From positions 1 to 64,000 of the forward strand of contig NZ_FNHQ01000003.1 in NCBI RefSeq assembly GCF_900103535.1: 64,000 nucleotides of DNA, written 5' to 3'. This stretch comes from Megasphaera paucivorans. GTDB taxonomy: Bacteria; Bacillota; Negativicutes; Veillonellales; Megasphaeraceae. Positions 9,028 through 17,578 of the stretch are shown in pieces (the first letter of the stretch is position 1; the number at the start of each line of letters is the position of its first letter). Both the position numbers and the translations under genes were made by a program. The notes under the pieces were generated by a model that saw only the letters and a program-made list of their open reading frames with translations, had not been told where the DNA came from and did no database searches.

Positions 9028-10248
9028 CTAGTCTTTAAAACCCATCGTTTTACGAACAAGTTTTAATTTATCAAGAAAATAGTCAACTTCTTCAACTGTA
9101 TTGTAAATATAAAAGCTGACACGATTTGATGCCTCCGCTCCGATATGGCTGCCATAAGGCTGTGCACAATGATGTCCCGACCGAATCGCAATTCCGTAGC
9201 TGTCAAGGATAGTTGCCACATCATGAGGATGCACTCCTTCAATAGTAAAGGAAATAACGCCTGTTTTTTCCTCAGCGTTGGTACTGCCGATAATGTGAAC
9301 ATAAGGAATTTGTTCCAATCCCTGAAGAGCCCGCGTTACTAATTCGTGTTCTTTTGCTTCGATAGTATCAAATCCTATGTTTTCCAGATAATCAATTGCT
9401 GCATGCAATGCAACCGCACCTTCAACATTTTCAGTTCCCGCTTCAAATTTAAACGGCAGCACATTGAAAGTCGTGGTCTGTTCTTGGACGTATTCTATCA
9501 TATCTCCGCCCAAAAGGAAAGGTTCCATATCATTTAATAAATCACGTTTTCCATACAGCACACCGGTTCCAGCAGAACCCAGCATCTTATGTCCGGAAAA
9601 AACATAAAAATCGCAATCCCATTGTTGCACATCACTCTTCATATGAGGTGCCGCCTGCGCTCCATCAAGTACAACGACGGCTCCTGCCGCATGCGCTTTA
9701 TCAATAATTTTTTTAATAGGCGTTTTCATGCCTAACACGTTGCTGACTGCCGCAAATGCAACAATTTTTGTTTTACTGTCGATTTTAGCTAAATCATTTT
9801 CCGTAAAATGTCCTGTTTCATCAAGATACATATAGACAAGTTTTGCTCCTGTTACTCTGGCAACACGCTGCCAGGTAACCAAATTGGCATGATGTTCAGA
9901 AATCGGGATAACAATCTTATCGCCCTCGTGCAAGTGCGTTTCGCCATAACTTCGAGCTATGATATTAAGCGCCTCCGTAGCATTACGGACAAATACAACT
10001 TCTTCACTATGCGCTGCATTAATAAATTTTTGTACAGCTATGCGCGCATCATCATACAGCTTCGATGCTTCCACACTCAAAATATGCGCACCACGATGCG
10101 GATTGCCATTGTGGTTCTCCAACAAATCAACAATTGCCTGGATCACTTGTTTAGGCTTTTGTGTCGTAGCTGCATTATCAAAATAAACAATCTGATGTCC
10201 GTTATGAACTTTAGTCAATATGGGGAAATCTTTTCGAACATTTAACAT
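9028..10248 (-). CDS. sufS: Cysteine desulfurase SufS (group II)
   Basis: PLP enzyme of 406 residues that releases sulfur from cysteine as a persulfide for Fe-S cluster assembly. The PLP lysine is in FSGHKMLGSAG, and the catalytic cysteine is in SGHHCAQPYGSH. The start at 10248 (MLNVRKDFPIL) follows AAAGGTG; the longer frame to 10365 runs into sufD and is not supported. It overlaps the end of sufD by 38 bases, which suggests coupled translation. Third from last in time order within sufCBDSU, acting with SufU. Confidence 0.95.
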   Translation of the reverse strand: MLNVRKDFPILTKVHNGHQIVYFDNAATTQKPKQVIQAIVDLLENHNGNPHRGAHILSVEASKLYDDARIAVQKFINAAHSEEVVFVRNATEALNIIARSYGETHLHEGDKIVIPISEHHANLVTWQRVARVTGAKLVYMYLDETGHFTENDLAKIDSKTKIVAFAAVSNVLGMKTPIKKIIDKAHAAGAVVVLDGAQAAPHMKSDVQQWDCDFYVFSGHKMLGSAGTGVLYGKRDLLNDMEPFLLGGDMIEYVQEQTTTFNVLPFKFEAGTENVEGAVALHAAIDYLENIGFDTIEAKEHELVTRALQGLEQIPYVHIIGSTNAEEKTGVISFTIEGVHPHDVATILDSYGIAIRSGHHCAQPYGSHIGAEASNRVSFYIYNTVEEVDYFLDKLKLVRKTMGFKD

Positions 10249-11335
10249 GGCAATCACCTTTCTTATGGCAGTACTGCATCTTTTCGCGAACAGCCTGCAA
10301 CACTTTATTTTCCATAGCCGAATCACCCAGTTTATCAATGACCGGTCTAATATTAGACTCAACAATAATCAATTGTGCACCATTTTCACTAAATCCACGG
10401 CTCATCAGATAAAAAAGTTTATCTTGATCAATTTGACCCGCACTGGAAGCATGATTTCCAACAACATCATCTTCCTTACAAAGAAGAAGCGGAATAGAAA
10501 TGGAATGTGCTTTCGGACTCAGCAAAAGACATACATCTGATTCAGATCCAACTGCTTTTTTCCCACCACGCAGAAAATCTATCGTACCGCGAAAATATTT
10601 TTTCGAGCTTCCCATGAGTGAACCGGTCGTAAGAATATCGGTTTCCGTCTGTTTTCCCTGCTGTGGAACCCAATAGGAAAAATCAAATATCTGTGTATCA
10701 TCTCCCATGTACATCGTATTACTGTGAAACTTCCCACTTTCCTTTAAAAGATCTGTCTTATAGTAAACAATCGTTTCACGGCTGCCAATCTCAGCACTTA
10801 CATAATCAACAAAACTTTGTTTTTCTGTTTTTGCATAACGGTGTTCTATATGCCGTACATGTTCCCCGTGAAGCTGAATTTTACTAATTTTCACTTTCGC
10901 GCCTTTCTCAGCTTCTATGTAATTTAAAAAATTGACATTTCCTTGTTCCGCGTCACCTTCAAAAGTCAGATATATCGACACATCACTGCCATTACCAGCC
11001 TTAATTTGAAGTTGGGCAATAATCTGCGGAACTTCTTCACTCAGTGTATAGGTAAGCCAAACAGCTCCCTTTGCGTGAGGTGCAATTTCTATACGGCACC
11101 CCGTCGTACTATGATGCAGCGCTTGTGATAACGCCTCTGCATTGGCACCCGTAAAGTCTCCCAGCGACAAATTGCCATCTCCATCGTAAAACCGCACTGC
11201 GACCTCTCCGTCATGATGTTCCTGAGGCTGTATATATACAGCCGGGCTCATCTGCTGAGGCGCTAACTCCAAATGATTTACCTTCATCCAGCGGAACGTG
11301 GTTCGCGGGAGTTGGTTATATTGTTCTTTGATCAT
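10211..11335 (-). CDS. sufD: SufD, Fe-S cluster assembly scaffold subunit
   Basis: A 374-residue beta-helix protein that with SufB and SufC forms the SufBCD scaffold complex. Typical features are the repeated beta strands in the middle (SGKFHSNTMYMGDDTQIFDFS), the GxGxH-like HASSAGQIDQDKLFYLMSRGF near residue 300 and the C-terminal ENKVLQAVREKM. The ATG follows GGGAGG. Thirteen bases separate it from sufB, and its end overlaps sufS. Confidence 0.93.
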   Translation of the reverse strand: MIKEQYNQLPRTTFRWMKVNHLELAPQQMSPAVYIQPQEHHDGEVAVRFYDGDGNLSLGDFTGANAEALSQALHHSTTGCRIEIAPHAKGAVWLTYTLSEEVPQIIAQLQIKAGNGSDVSIYLTFEGDAEQGNVNFLNYIEAEKGAKVKISKIQLHGEHVRHIEHRYAKTEKQSFVDYVSAEIGSRETIVYYKTDLLKESGKFHSNTMYMGDDTQIFDFSYWVPQQGKQTETDILTTGSLMGSSKKYFRGTIDFLRGGKKAVGSESDVCLLLSPKAHSISIPLLLCKEDDVVGNHASSAGQIDQDKLFYLMSRGFSENGAQLIIVESNIRPVIDKLGDSAMENKVLQAVREKMQYCHKKGDCHVKCSKRFPHID

Positions 11336-11347
11336 GATAATTCCTCC

Positions 11348-12760
11348 CTATTTCAATGAACCTTTAAGTTCCAGATTAATCAGATTATTCATTTCTACCG
11401 CGTATTCTAAAGGCAATGCTTTAGAAACCGGTTCGACAAATCCTCTGACCAACATCGCACGTGCTTCCTCTTCACTTAGTCCTCGGCTCATCAGATAAAA
11501 AATAGCCTCATCAGATATGCGTCCTATCTTCGCTTCATGCCCTAAATCTATATTATCATTTTTTACAATAATCGCCGGTATCGTATCGGATTGTGAAATT
11601 TCGTCCAGCATCAGCGATTCGCAGCTGACATTAGCCTTCGCTCCTTCTGCTTTTTCATTGACAACAACGCAGCCTCGATAAATACAGACTCCACCGCTTT
11701 TAGAAATAGATTTTGAATTAATATTGCTAGTCGTATACGGTGCATTATGTACTACTTTGGAACCCGTATCAAGATACTGCCCTTCACCGGCAAAAGTAAC
11801 TCCGGTAAATTCACAATGAGCCCCTTCTCCTTGCAGGATGCTCATAGGATATAAGCAGGATGTATGCGAGCCAAAAGAGCCCGTAACCCAGTTAATACGT
11901 CCGTTCTTACCTACGATCGCTCGTTTGGTATTTAAGTTATACATGTTTTTTGACCAGTTTTCAATAGTTGAATACGTCAATTCTGCATTATCGCCAATAA
12001 AGAGTTCCACACATCCTGCATGGAGATTTGCTACGTTATATTTAGGTGCTGAACATCCTTCAATAAAATGAACTTTAGCTCCCTCTTCAACAATAATCAT
12101 AGTATGTTCGAATTGACCCGCCCCGGGAGCGTTCAGACGAAAATAACTCTGCAATGGGATGGACACCTGTACGCCCTTGGGTACAAACACATAGGATCCT
12201 CCGGACCATACTGCCCCATGAAGAGCTGCGAATTTATGATCTGTCGGGGGGACAAGTTTCATGAAATGTGCTTTTACAATATCTTCATATTTGCTAAGAG
12301 CCGTATCAAAATCCGTATAAATAACTCCCTGTTTAACTAAATCTTCTTGAATGCTGTGATATACGACTTCCGAATCATACTGTGCCCCAACTCCGGCTAA
12401 TGAAGTCTTTTCAGCCTCTGGAATTCCCAGCCTGTCAAATGTATCCTTAATGTCATCGGGAACCTCATTCCAATTCGCTTTCATCTGTGCATTAGGCCGT
12501 ACATAGGTGACAATATTATCCATATCGAGTTCGCTGATATCAGGTGCCCAGTCGGGATAATCCAATTTATAAAAAGTTTCCAAGGATTTCAGCCGAAAAC
12601 GCAGCATCCATTCCGGTTCATGTTTTTTATCTGAGATTTCCTTAACAATTTCCGGAGTCAATCCTGCTTCGGTTTTATAGGAATACGTAAAATCTTTTTT
12701 AAAATTATAGACGTTGCCAAAATTGGACAAGGCATCAATTTTACTTTTTGCATCAGCCAT
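11348..12760 (-). CDS. sufB: SufB, Fe-S cluster assembly scaffold subunit
   Basis: A 470-residue SufB. Family features are the N-terminal helical part, EEGAKVHFIEGCSAP in the middle, VVNEKAEGAKANVSCESLML, and the C-terminal YLMSRGLSEEEARAMLVRGF. Together with SufD and the SufC ATPase it receives sulfur and iron and builds clusters in the cytoplasm. The start follows GGAGGGG with six-base spacing. Eleven bases separate it from sufC. Confidence 0.96.
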   Translation of the reverse strand: MADAKSKIDALSNFGNVYNFKKDFTYSYKTEAGLTPEIVKEISDKKHEPEWMLRFRLKSLETFYKLDYPDWAPDISELDMDNIVTYVRPNAQMKANWNEVPDDIKDTFDRLGIPEAEKTSLAGVGAQYDSEVVYHSIQEDLVKQGVIYTDFDTALSKYEDIVKAHFMKLVPPTDHKFAALHGAVWSGGSYVFVPKGVQVSIPLQSYFRLNAPGAGQFEHTMIIVEEGAKVHFIEGCSAPKYNVANLHAGCVELFIGDNAELTYSTIENWSKNMYNLNTKRAIVGKNGRINWVTGSFGSHTSCLYPMSILQGEGAHCEFTGVTFAGEGQYLDTGSKVVHNAPYTTSNINSKSISKSGGVCIYRGCVVVNEKAEGAKANVSCESLMLDEISQSDTIPAIIVKNDNIDLGHEAKIGRISDEAIFYLMSRGLSEEEARAMLVRGFVEPVSKALPLEYAVEMNNLINLELKGSLK

Positions 12761-12771
12761 ACTAACCCCTC

Positions 12772-13518
12772 CTATTTAGCTTGTTCTTTAAAGGCATCGT
12801 AGCCATTAGCTTCAATTTCCTGAATAAGTTTGGCATTGCCGGTTTTGACAATACGTCCATTAATGAGAATATGCACATAGTCAGGAATCAGTTTTTGCAA
12901 TATTTCGCTATGATGTGTAATAACAAGAATAGCATTGCTTTCATTATGATATTCGGAAACAGCTTCTGAAACTATTCTGACAGCATCCACGTCAAGACCC
13001 GAGTCGATTTCATCCAACATAGCCAATTTAGGTTCCAGCATACACATTTGTAAAATTTCTGTTTTTTTGCGTTCTCCGCCGGAAAATCCATCATTGACAT
13101 AGCGATCTCCGTAGGAACGGTCCATCATAAGACCTTCCATCTGTTTATGCATTTTTTTGCGAAATGGCATAATTCGCTGTGGTTCACCGGAAACAGTACT
13201 TTTAGCGTTGCGGATAAAGTTTTCTACAGAAATCCCCTGAACCGCTATTGGTGATTGAAACGCCATAAAGATGCCTGCTTTAGCCCTTTCGTTAACAGGC
13301 TGATCTGTTATATCCCTGCCTTCAAAAAATATACGGCCTGCGGTAACTGCATATTGGGGATTTCCCATCACGGCGTTAAACAATGTTGATTTCCCAGCTC
13401 CGTTCGTCCCCATAATAACATGTGTTTCTCCTGTATTAATTGTTAAGTCGAGTCCTTTGAGGATTTCTTTGCCTTCAACAGCAACTTTCAGGCCTTCTAC
13501 TCTCAGTAATTCACTCAC
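12772..13518 (-). CDS. sufC: SufC ATPase
   Basis: ABC-type ATPase of about 248 residues that drives the SufBCD complex. Walker A is GTNGAGKSTLFNAVMG (about 37-52), the signature is FSGGERKKTE, and Walker B is LAMLDEIDSGLD, followed by the switch histidine in VITHHSE. The frame allows GTG at 13527 or 13518; AGGAG is eight bases before 13518 and directly abuts 13527, so 13518 is chosen. First gene of sufCBDSU. The 120-base upstream region should hold the operon promoter, but I cannot fix -35/-10 boxes with confidence. Confidence 0.95.
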   Translation of the reverse strand: MSELLRVEGLKVAVEGKEILKGLDLTINTGETHVIMGTNGAGKSTLFNAVMGNPQYAVTAGRIFFEGRDITDQPVNERAKAGIFMAFQSPIAVQGISVENFIRNAKSTVSGEPQRIMPFRKKMHKQMEGLMMDRSYGDRYVNDGFSGGERKKTEILQMCMLEPKLAMLDEIDSGLDVDAVRIVSEAVSEYHNESNAILVITHHSEILQKLIPDYVHILINGRIVKTGNAKLIQEIEANGYDAFKEQAK

Positions 13519-13645
13519 AGTAATCACTCCTACTAGTTATTTATTATTACATTTTTAAAATGGACAAAATTGCTATACATTTATCATACATAGATTACTC
13601 CAATGCAGTATGAATGTCAACTTTTTTAGTGATGTTTTTATAAAA

Positions 13646-13681
13646 AAAAACTATTTGCTTCAAATGAAACAAATAGTTTTT
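13646..13681 (-). terminator. Terminator after the P1-family peptidase gene
   Basis: Stem AAACTATTTG / CAAATAGTTT with a 12-base loop, followed on the minus strand by nine T. It separates the peptidase transcript from the suf operon. Confidence 0.9.
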
Positions 13682-13716
13682 AAACACATTTGCCAATTAA
13701 TACAATCATACCTGTG

Positions 13717-14706
13717 TTATTTCTTCCATTGCAAATCTTTTACTGCTGGAATTCCATATGCAGAATCGGCATATAATACGGCACGGCCAATGGCTTTTTC
13801 CAAAACATAAGCCGCTAACGTTCCGACAATATTAATATCTGCCGTAACAGTACCGACAGAAACAGCATACACAGAATCCCCGTCAGCCATTGTATTAACC
13901 GGTGAAATAGCGCGTACCATGCCATTACCCGCCATAGCAGCAATTTTATTCATTGCCGTCTTATCAAAAGCTGCATTCGTAATAATTGCTGCTATAGTAG
14001 TGTTCGTTGCATGTGCTTGTGCTCTCTGTGAAAAGAGATTCGGCGTATCTCTATCCTCTATCAGAATCCGTTCCGAACAAGCAAATCCGTTTTTATCTTT
14101 ATTAAGCATTCCCGCCAAAATACAATTGCGGCTCCGATCATATACATCACCTACGGCGTTAACAGCAACAACAGCTGCGACTTGAAGTCCCCAGGCTTCT
14201 ACAGCATATATGCCAAGCCCCGATTTCATCATGTAAGCGGCTCCCCAAAGTTTTCCAACCGTTGCGCCCGTCCCGGCACCATGATTTCCTTCCTGTATAT
14301 CGTTTTGTTCTGCCGCCAAACAAGCGGCATACCCCATTCCCTCATCCGGCCGTACCGTGCTGTCACCACAACCTAAATCAAATATAGAGGAAGCACACAC
14401 CAGAGGTACTTTGCCGTATCTCGTTTCAAAACCAATATCATGCTCTTCAAGATACTTCATAACACCGCCTGCCGCATTAAGCCCAAACGCACTCCCACCG
14501 CATAACGCGATAGCATGTATCTTTTCACAGGCAGCAACCGGCTTAAGTAATTCTGTTTCCCGGCTGGCAGGACCTCCTCCCCGGACATCAATACCGCAGG
14601 GAGCACCTTCCGGACATATGATAACCGTACATCCCGTGCCAGCTTTACGGTTTTCACTGCTGCCTATTCGAAAATTTTTCATATCTTGGATTTTTATTTC
14701 TTTCAT
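13717..14706 (-). CDS. P1 family (S58, DmpA-like) peptidase
   Basis: About 329 residues, of the self-cleaving N-terminal-nucleophile aminopeptidase/amidase group (DmpA, BapA). The conserved early block GIDVRGGGPASRETELL, then ALCGGSAFGLNAAGGV, and GNHGAGTGATVGK are visible. The probable self-cleavage and nucleophile site is the Asn-Thr-Thr of ATNTTIAAIITNAAF. Substrate is unknown; relatives cut N-terminal amino acids or beta-peptides. The ATG at 14706 (MKEIKIQD) follows GGAGGGTGAT; the upstream ATG at 14727 would place this signal inside the gene. It lies alone between terminators. Confidence 0.85.
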   Translation of the reverse strand: MKEIKIQDMKNFRIGSSENRKAGTGCTVIICPEGAPCGIDVRGGGPASRETELLKPVAACEKIHAIALCGGSAFGLNAAGGVMKYLEEHDIGFETRYGKVPLVCASSIFDLGCGDSTVRPDEGMGYAACLAAEQNDIQEGNHGAGTGATVGKLWGAAYMMKSGLGIYAVEAWGLQVAAVVAVNAVGDVYDRSRNCILAGMLNKDKNGFACSERILIEDRDTPNLFSQRAQAHATNTTIAAIITNAAFDKTAMNKIAAMAGNGMVRAISPVNTMADGDSVYAVSVGTVTADINIVGTLAAYVLEKAIGRAVLYADSAYGIPAVKDLQWKK

Positions 14707-14727
14707 TATATTATCACCCTCCTGCAC

Positions 14728-14762
14728 AAAAGGAGCATATCTAAGATAGATATGCTCCTTTT
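14728..14762 (-). terminator. Terminator after dcd
   Basis: Perfect stem AAAAGGAGCATATCT / ATAGATATGCTCCTTTT directly after the dcd stop codon. The A and T ends make it usable on both strands. Confidence 0.85.
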
Positions 14763-14767
14763 ATTGA

Positions 14768-15289
14768 TTATTTTTGAAAATCCTTATAAAGCATACTTGT
14801 CTGAATCCCATGATTATTTTGATACTTGCCAGATTTATAGGTGTCATATTCACCATCAATATCATGATAATATATTTGACAAATTTCCACATCCGGATAT
14901 ATACGAATAGGCTGCACGCAAAAAATCTCCAATGTCCAATATCCAGCAAATCCGACATCTCCAAACCCAGCAGTTACATGAATAAATACGCCCAATCTTC
15001 CAACGGAGGAACGCCCTTCCAGCATGGGAATATATCCATTGGTTTTCGTATATTCGTTCGTCCGTCCCAGATACAATTTATTAGGCTGCAGCACATAGCC
15101 GCTTTTGGGAATAATAATATCAGAAGCAGAATTTGACTGAGCCATATCTAATTCCTGATGATCATAAACCATAAGATGATTATATAAAGACAAATTATAG
15201 CTGTTAGGATTAACTCGTTTAGGATCAAAGGGATCAATAATGATTTTTTCACCTATATGTTTAACAATTTCCTTACCGGACAATATCAT
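14768..15289 (-). CDS. dcd: dCTP deaminase
   Basis: A 173-residue trimeric enzyme that deaminates dCTP to dUTP (possibly bifunctional with dUTPase activity). Family signatures are NPNSYNLSLYNHL (substrate site), EGRSSVGRLGVFIHVTAG (central motif) and GDVGFAGYWTLEIFC, whose glutamate is the expected catalytic residue. The ATG follows CGAGGTG. It has its own promoter and terminator, so it is a single-gene unit. Confidence 0.94.
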   Translation of the reverse strand: MILSGKEIVKHIGEKIIIDPFDPKRVNPNSYNLSLYNHLMVYDHQELDMAQSNSASDIIIPKSGYVLQPNKLYLGRTNEYTKTNGYIPMLEGRSSVGRLGVFIHVTAGFGDVGFAGYWTLEIFCVQPIRIYPDVEICQIYYHDIDGEYDTYKSGKYQNNHGIQTSMLYKDFQK

Positions 15290-15321
15290 ACACTGTCACC
15301 TCGTGGTTTAATATACTCTAA

Positions 15322-15350
15322 ATTATATACAAAAAAACAGTACTTGTCAT
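15322..15350 (-). promoter_or_regulatory. Promoter of dcd
   Basis: ATGACA (15345-15350), 17-base spacer, TATAAT (15322-15327) on the minus strand, 33 bases before the dcd start. Confidence 0.65.
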
Positions 15351-15408
15351 GGTTTTTCCATTATTATTTTCAACAGTCCGTTTCTAAAGGCCCCCATCTT
15401 AAGTATCA

Positions 15409-17541
15409 CTATTTTGCAAATATGCTTGGTTTTCCCTCTACGTCACTGCAAGTTGTATTGCAAGCAGGTTCGCTGCATACCCAATAGCGTCCGTAAGAAC
15501 TCGTGCGGCAAATAAAATACCCATCATGGCAGCGAGGACATTTATATTTTTTTTCTTCTTCTTTTAACGGGGCTGTCATTTGTTCTGTATATCGGCATTT
15601 CGGATACATGGTACAGCCAAAAAAGTCGCCGTACTTGCCATGCCGTAAAACCATGACCGCACCGCATTGCGGACATATTTTCTGATCTTTATTCATATTT
15701 TTGCTAACAATTTTTACTTCTCTGGCTCTTGCAACAAGTTTTTCTAAAAATATAATTTGATCCTGCAGAAATGAAGCAAGTTGATCTTTCCCTTCACTCA
15801 TTTTATATAGCCGATCTTCCCAAACAGCTGTTTCATCGGGATATACCATTTCATCAGGCAATGCATCTACAAGCAGATATGCATTATCTGTCGGCTTCAA
15901 ATATCTTTTTTTCCCTTCTTCTACTAAAAATTTTCGTTTTATCAGTTCATCAATAATAGTAGCCCGTGTCGCTTCTGTTCCAATGCCCTGTACCTCTTTT
16001 AGTTTTTTCTTTAAAGAATCATCTTTAACATATTTATAAATTTCCTTCATTGCCGCCAACAGCGTAGATGGCGTAAAGCGCGACGGCGGTTTCGTTGTTT
16101 TCTTATCCACAAGCCCATCTTGATAGACAACCGTATCTCCTTTTTTTACAACAGGCAGTCCGTCGTCGTTTTCTTCCTCCTCGACATCATTCTTATCAGA
16201 TGTATATAGTTCTTTCCATCCCAATACAGTAATTACTTTTCCATGGGCCACAAACAGTTCTGATGCCGCTTCAACGAGTATACGAGTCTGATCATATTCA
16301 TACAACGGATAAAATTGTGCAATGTATGACTGCGCAATAAGATAATAAATATGCTGCTGCAGTGATGTCAATTTAGAAAAATCACAAAAAACCGTCGTGG
16401 GAATAATGGCATGATGCGCTGTGATTTTACTATCGTTCCATGCCCTGCTTTTAATAGAAAGATCAGCCTTTTCAGTCCACTCTGATAATTTTCCAGCCTG
16501 GTTGCTTTGTAAGTTACGTATAATAGAAGAACGATCTTTCCATTGATTGCATGGCAGATATTCACAATCAGAGCGGGGATATGTCGTAAGTTTTCGTTCA
16601 TAAAGCTGCTGTGCTGCATCCAATACCTGCTGCGGATCATATCCATAGCGTTTGCCTGCTAAAACCTGCAGGGATGACAATGATAGGGGAAGACGCTGCG
16701 CTTCCTTCTTTTTTGTCTTTTTTCGTTCTTGAATTACTCCTGACGGGTTATTATGTAACCGATCAATAAGTGCCTGAGCTGCTTTTTCTTCAATAATATG
16801 TCCCTCAGAATCCATCCCTGTTTGCGTATCCTTCGGCTGCCACTGCGCAGTAATACTTCCGTTGGCATGAATAAACACAGCCTTTACAATAAAATACTCG
16901 ACAGGAACAAAATGATCCAGTTCCCGCTGACGCCGCACAACAAGTGCCAATGTTGGAGTTTTGACTCTGCCGATAGGAAAAACAACGCGATGGCCCTGCC
17001 TCCGCGCAGCCAATGTATATGCCCGTGATAAGTTCATCCCAATAAGCCAATCCGCACGGCTGCGAGCCAATGCGGATTCTTTCAAGTGGAGAAAATCAGA
17101 ATTATTCCGCAGATCCGCCAAAGATTCTTGAATGCTCTTTTCATCAAGAGCATTCAGAAGTATCCGTTGTACCGGCTTGGTGTTCCCTACATAATCTAAT
17201 ATTTCATCAATTAAAAGCTGACCTTCTCTATCCGGATCTCCTGCATTAATAATGCTGTCTGCCTGAGTAATCAGATTGCAGATCGTTTGGAATTGTTCTT
17301 TACTGTTCGGGCTGACCAACAGTTTCCATTCTTTCGGCACAATCGGCAAATCTTCCGCTTTCCATGTTTTATACTTTATATCATAATCCTGTGGTTCTGC
17401 CTGCTGTAATACATGCCCGTAAGCCCAAGTAACAATACCGTCTCCGGTTTCAATGAATCCTTTTTTCTTGTGCTGCGGCGGTGGCAGACATTTGGCTAAT
17501 TCCCTAGCCATACTCGGTTTTTCTGCAATAAAGATACGCAA
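15409..17541 (-). CDS. topB: DNA topoisomerase III (type IA)
   Basis: About 710 residues; relaxes or decatenates DNA by cutting one strand. The N-terminal TOPRIM domain begins RIFIAEKPSMARELA and has the DPDREGQLL metal motif. The active tyrosine is in LTTYPRSDCEYL. Two C-terminal zinc ribbons are present: CPQCGAVM...CTMYPKC and CPRCHDGY...CSEPACNTTC. Both possible starts are TTG; the one at 17541 has AGGAG nine bases upstream and gives the family N-terminus, while 17550 abuts the signal. It lies about 37 bases after an OLD-family nuclease gene on the same strand, probably co-transcribed. Confidence 0.94.
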   Translation of the reverse strand: MRIFIAEKPSMARELAKCLPPPQHKKKGFIETGDGIVTWAYGHVLQQAEPQDYDIKYKTWKAEDLPIVPKEWKLLVSPNSKEQFQTICNLITQADSIINAGDPDREGQLLIDEILDYVGNTKPVQRILLNALDEKSIQESLADLRNNSDFLHLKESALARSRADWLIGMNLSRAYTLAARRQGHRVVFPIGRVKTPTLALVVRRQRELDHFVPVEYFIVKAVFIHANGSITAQWQPKDTQTGMDSEGHIIEEKAAQALIDRLHNNPSGVIQERKKTKKKEAQRLPLSLSSLQVLAGKRYGYDPQQVLDAAQQLYERKLTTYPRSDCEYLPCNQWKDRSSIIRNLQSNQAGKLSEWTEKADLSIKSRAWNDSKITAHHAIIPTTVFCDFSKLTSLQQHIYYLIAQSYIAQFYPLYEYDQTRILVEAASELFVAHGKVITVLGWKELYTSDKNDVEEEENDDGLPVVKKGDTVVYQDGLVDKKTTKPPSRFTPSTLLAAMKEIYKYVKDDSLKKKLKEVQGIGTEATRATIIDELIKRKFLVEEGKKRYLKPTDNAYLLVDALPDEMVYPDETAVWEDRLYKMSEGKDQLASFLQDQIIFLEKLVARAREVKIVSKNMNKDQKICPQCGAVMVLRHGKYGDFFGCTMYPKCRYTEQMTAPLKEEEKKYKCPRCHDGYFICRTSSYGRYWVCSEPACNTTCSDVEGKPSIFAK

Positions 17542-17578
17542 CGTACGCAACTCCTATTTCTTAATACATATACTATAT

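Noticed and set aside
10249-10365. 39-residue N-terminal extension of SufS
   Set aside because: It overlaps sufD in another frame, lacks a ribosome binding site and does not resemble the family N-terminus.
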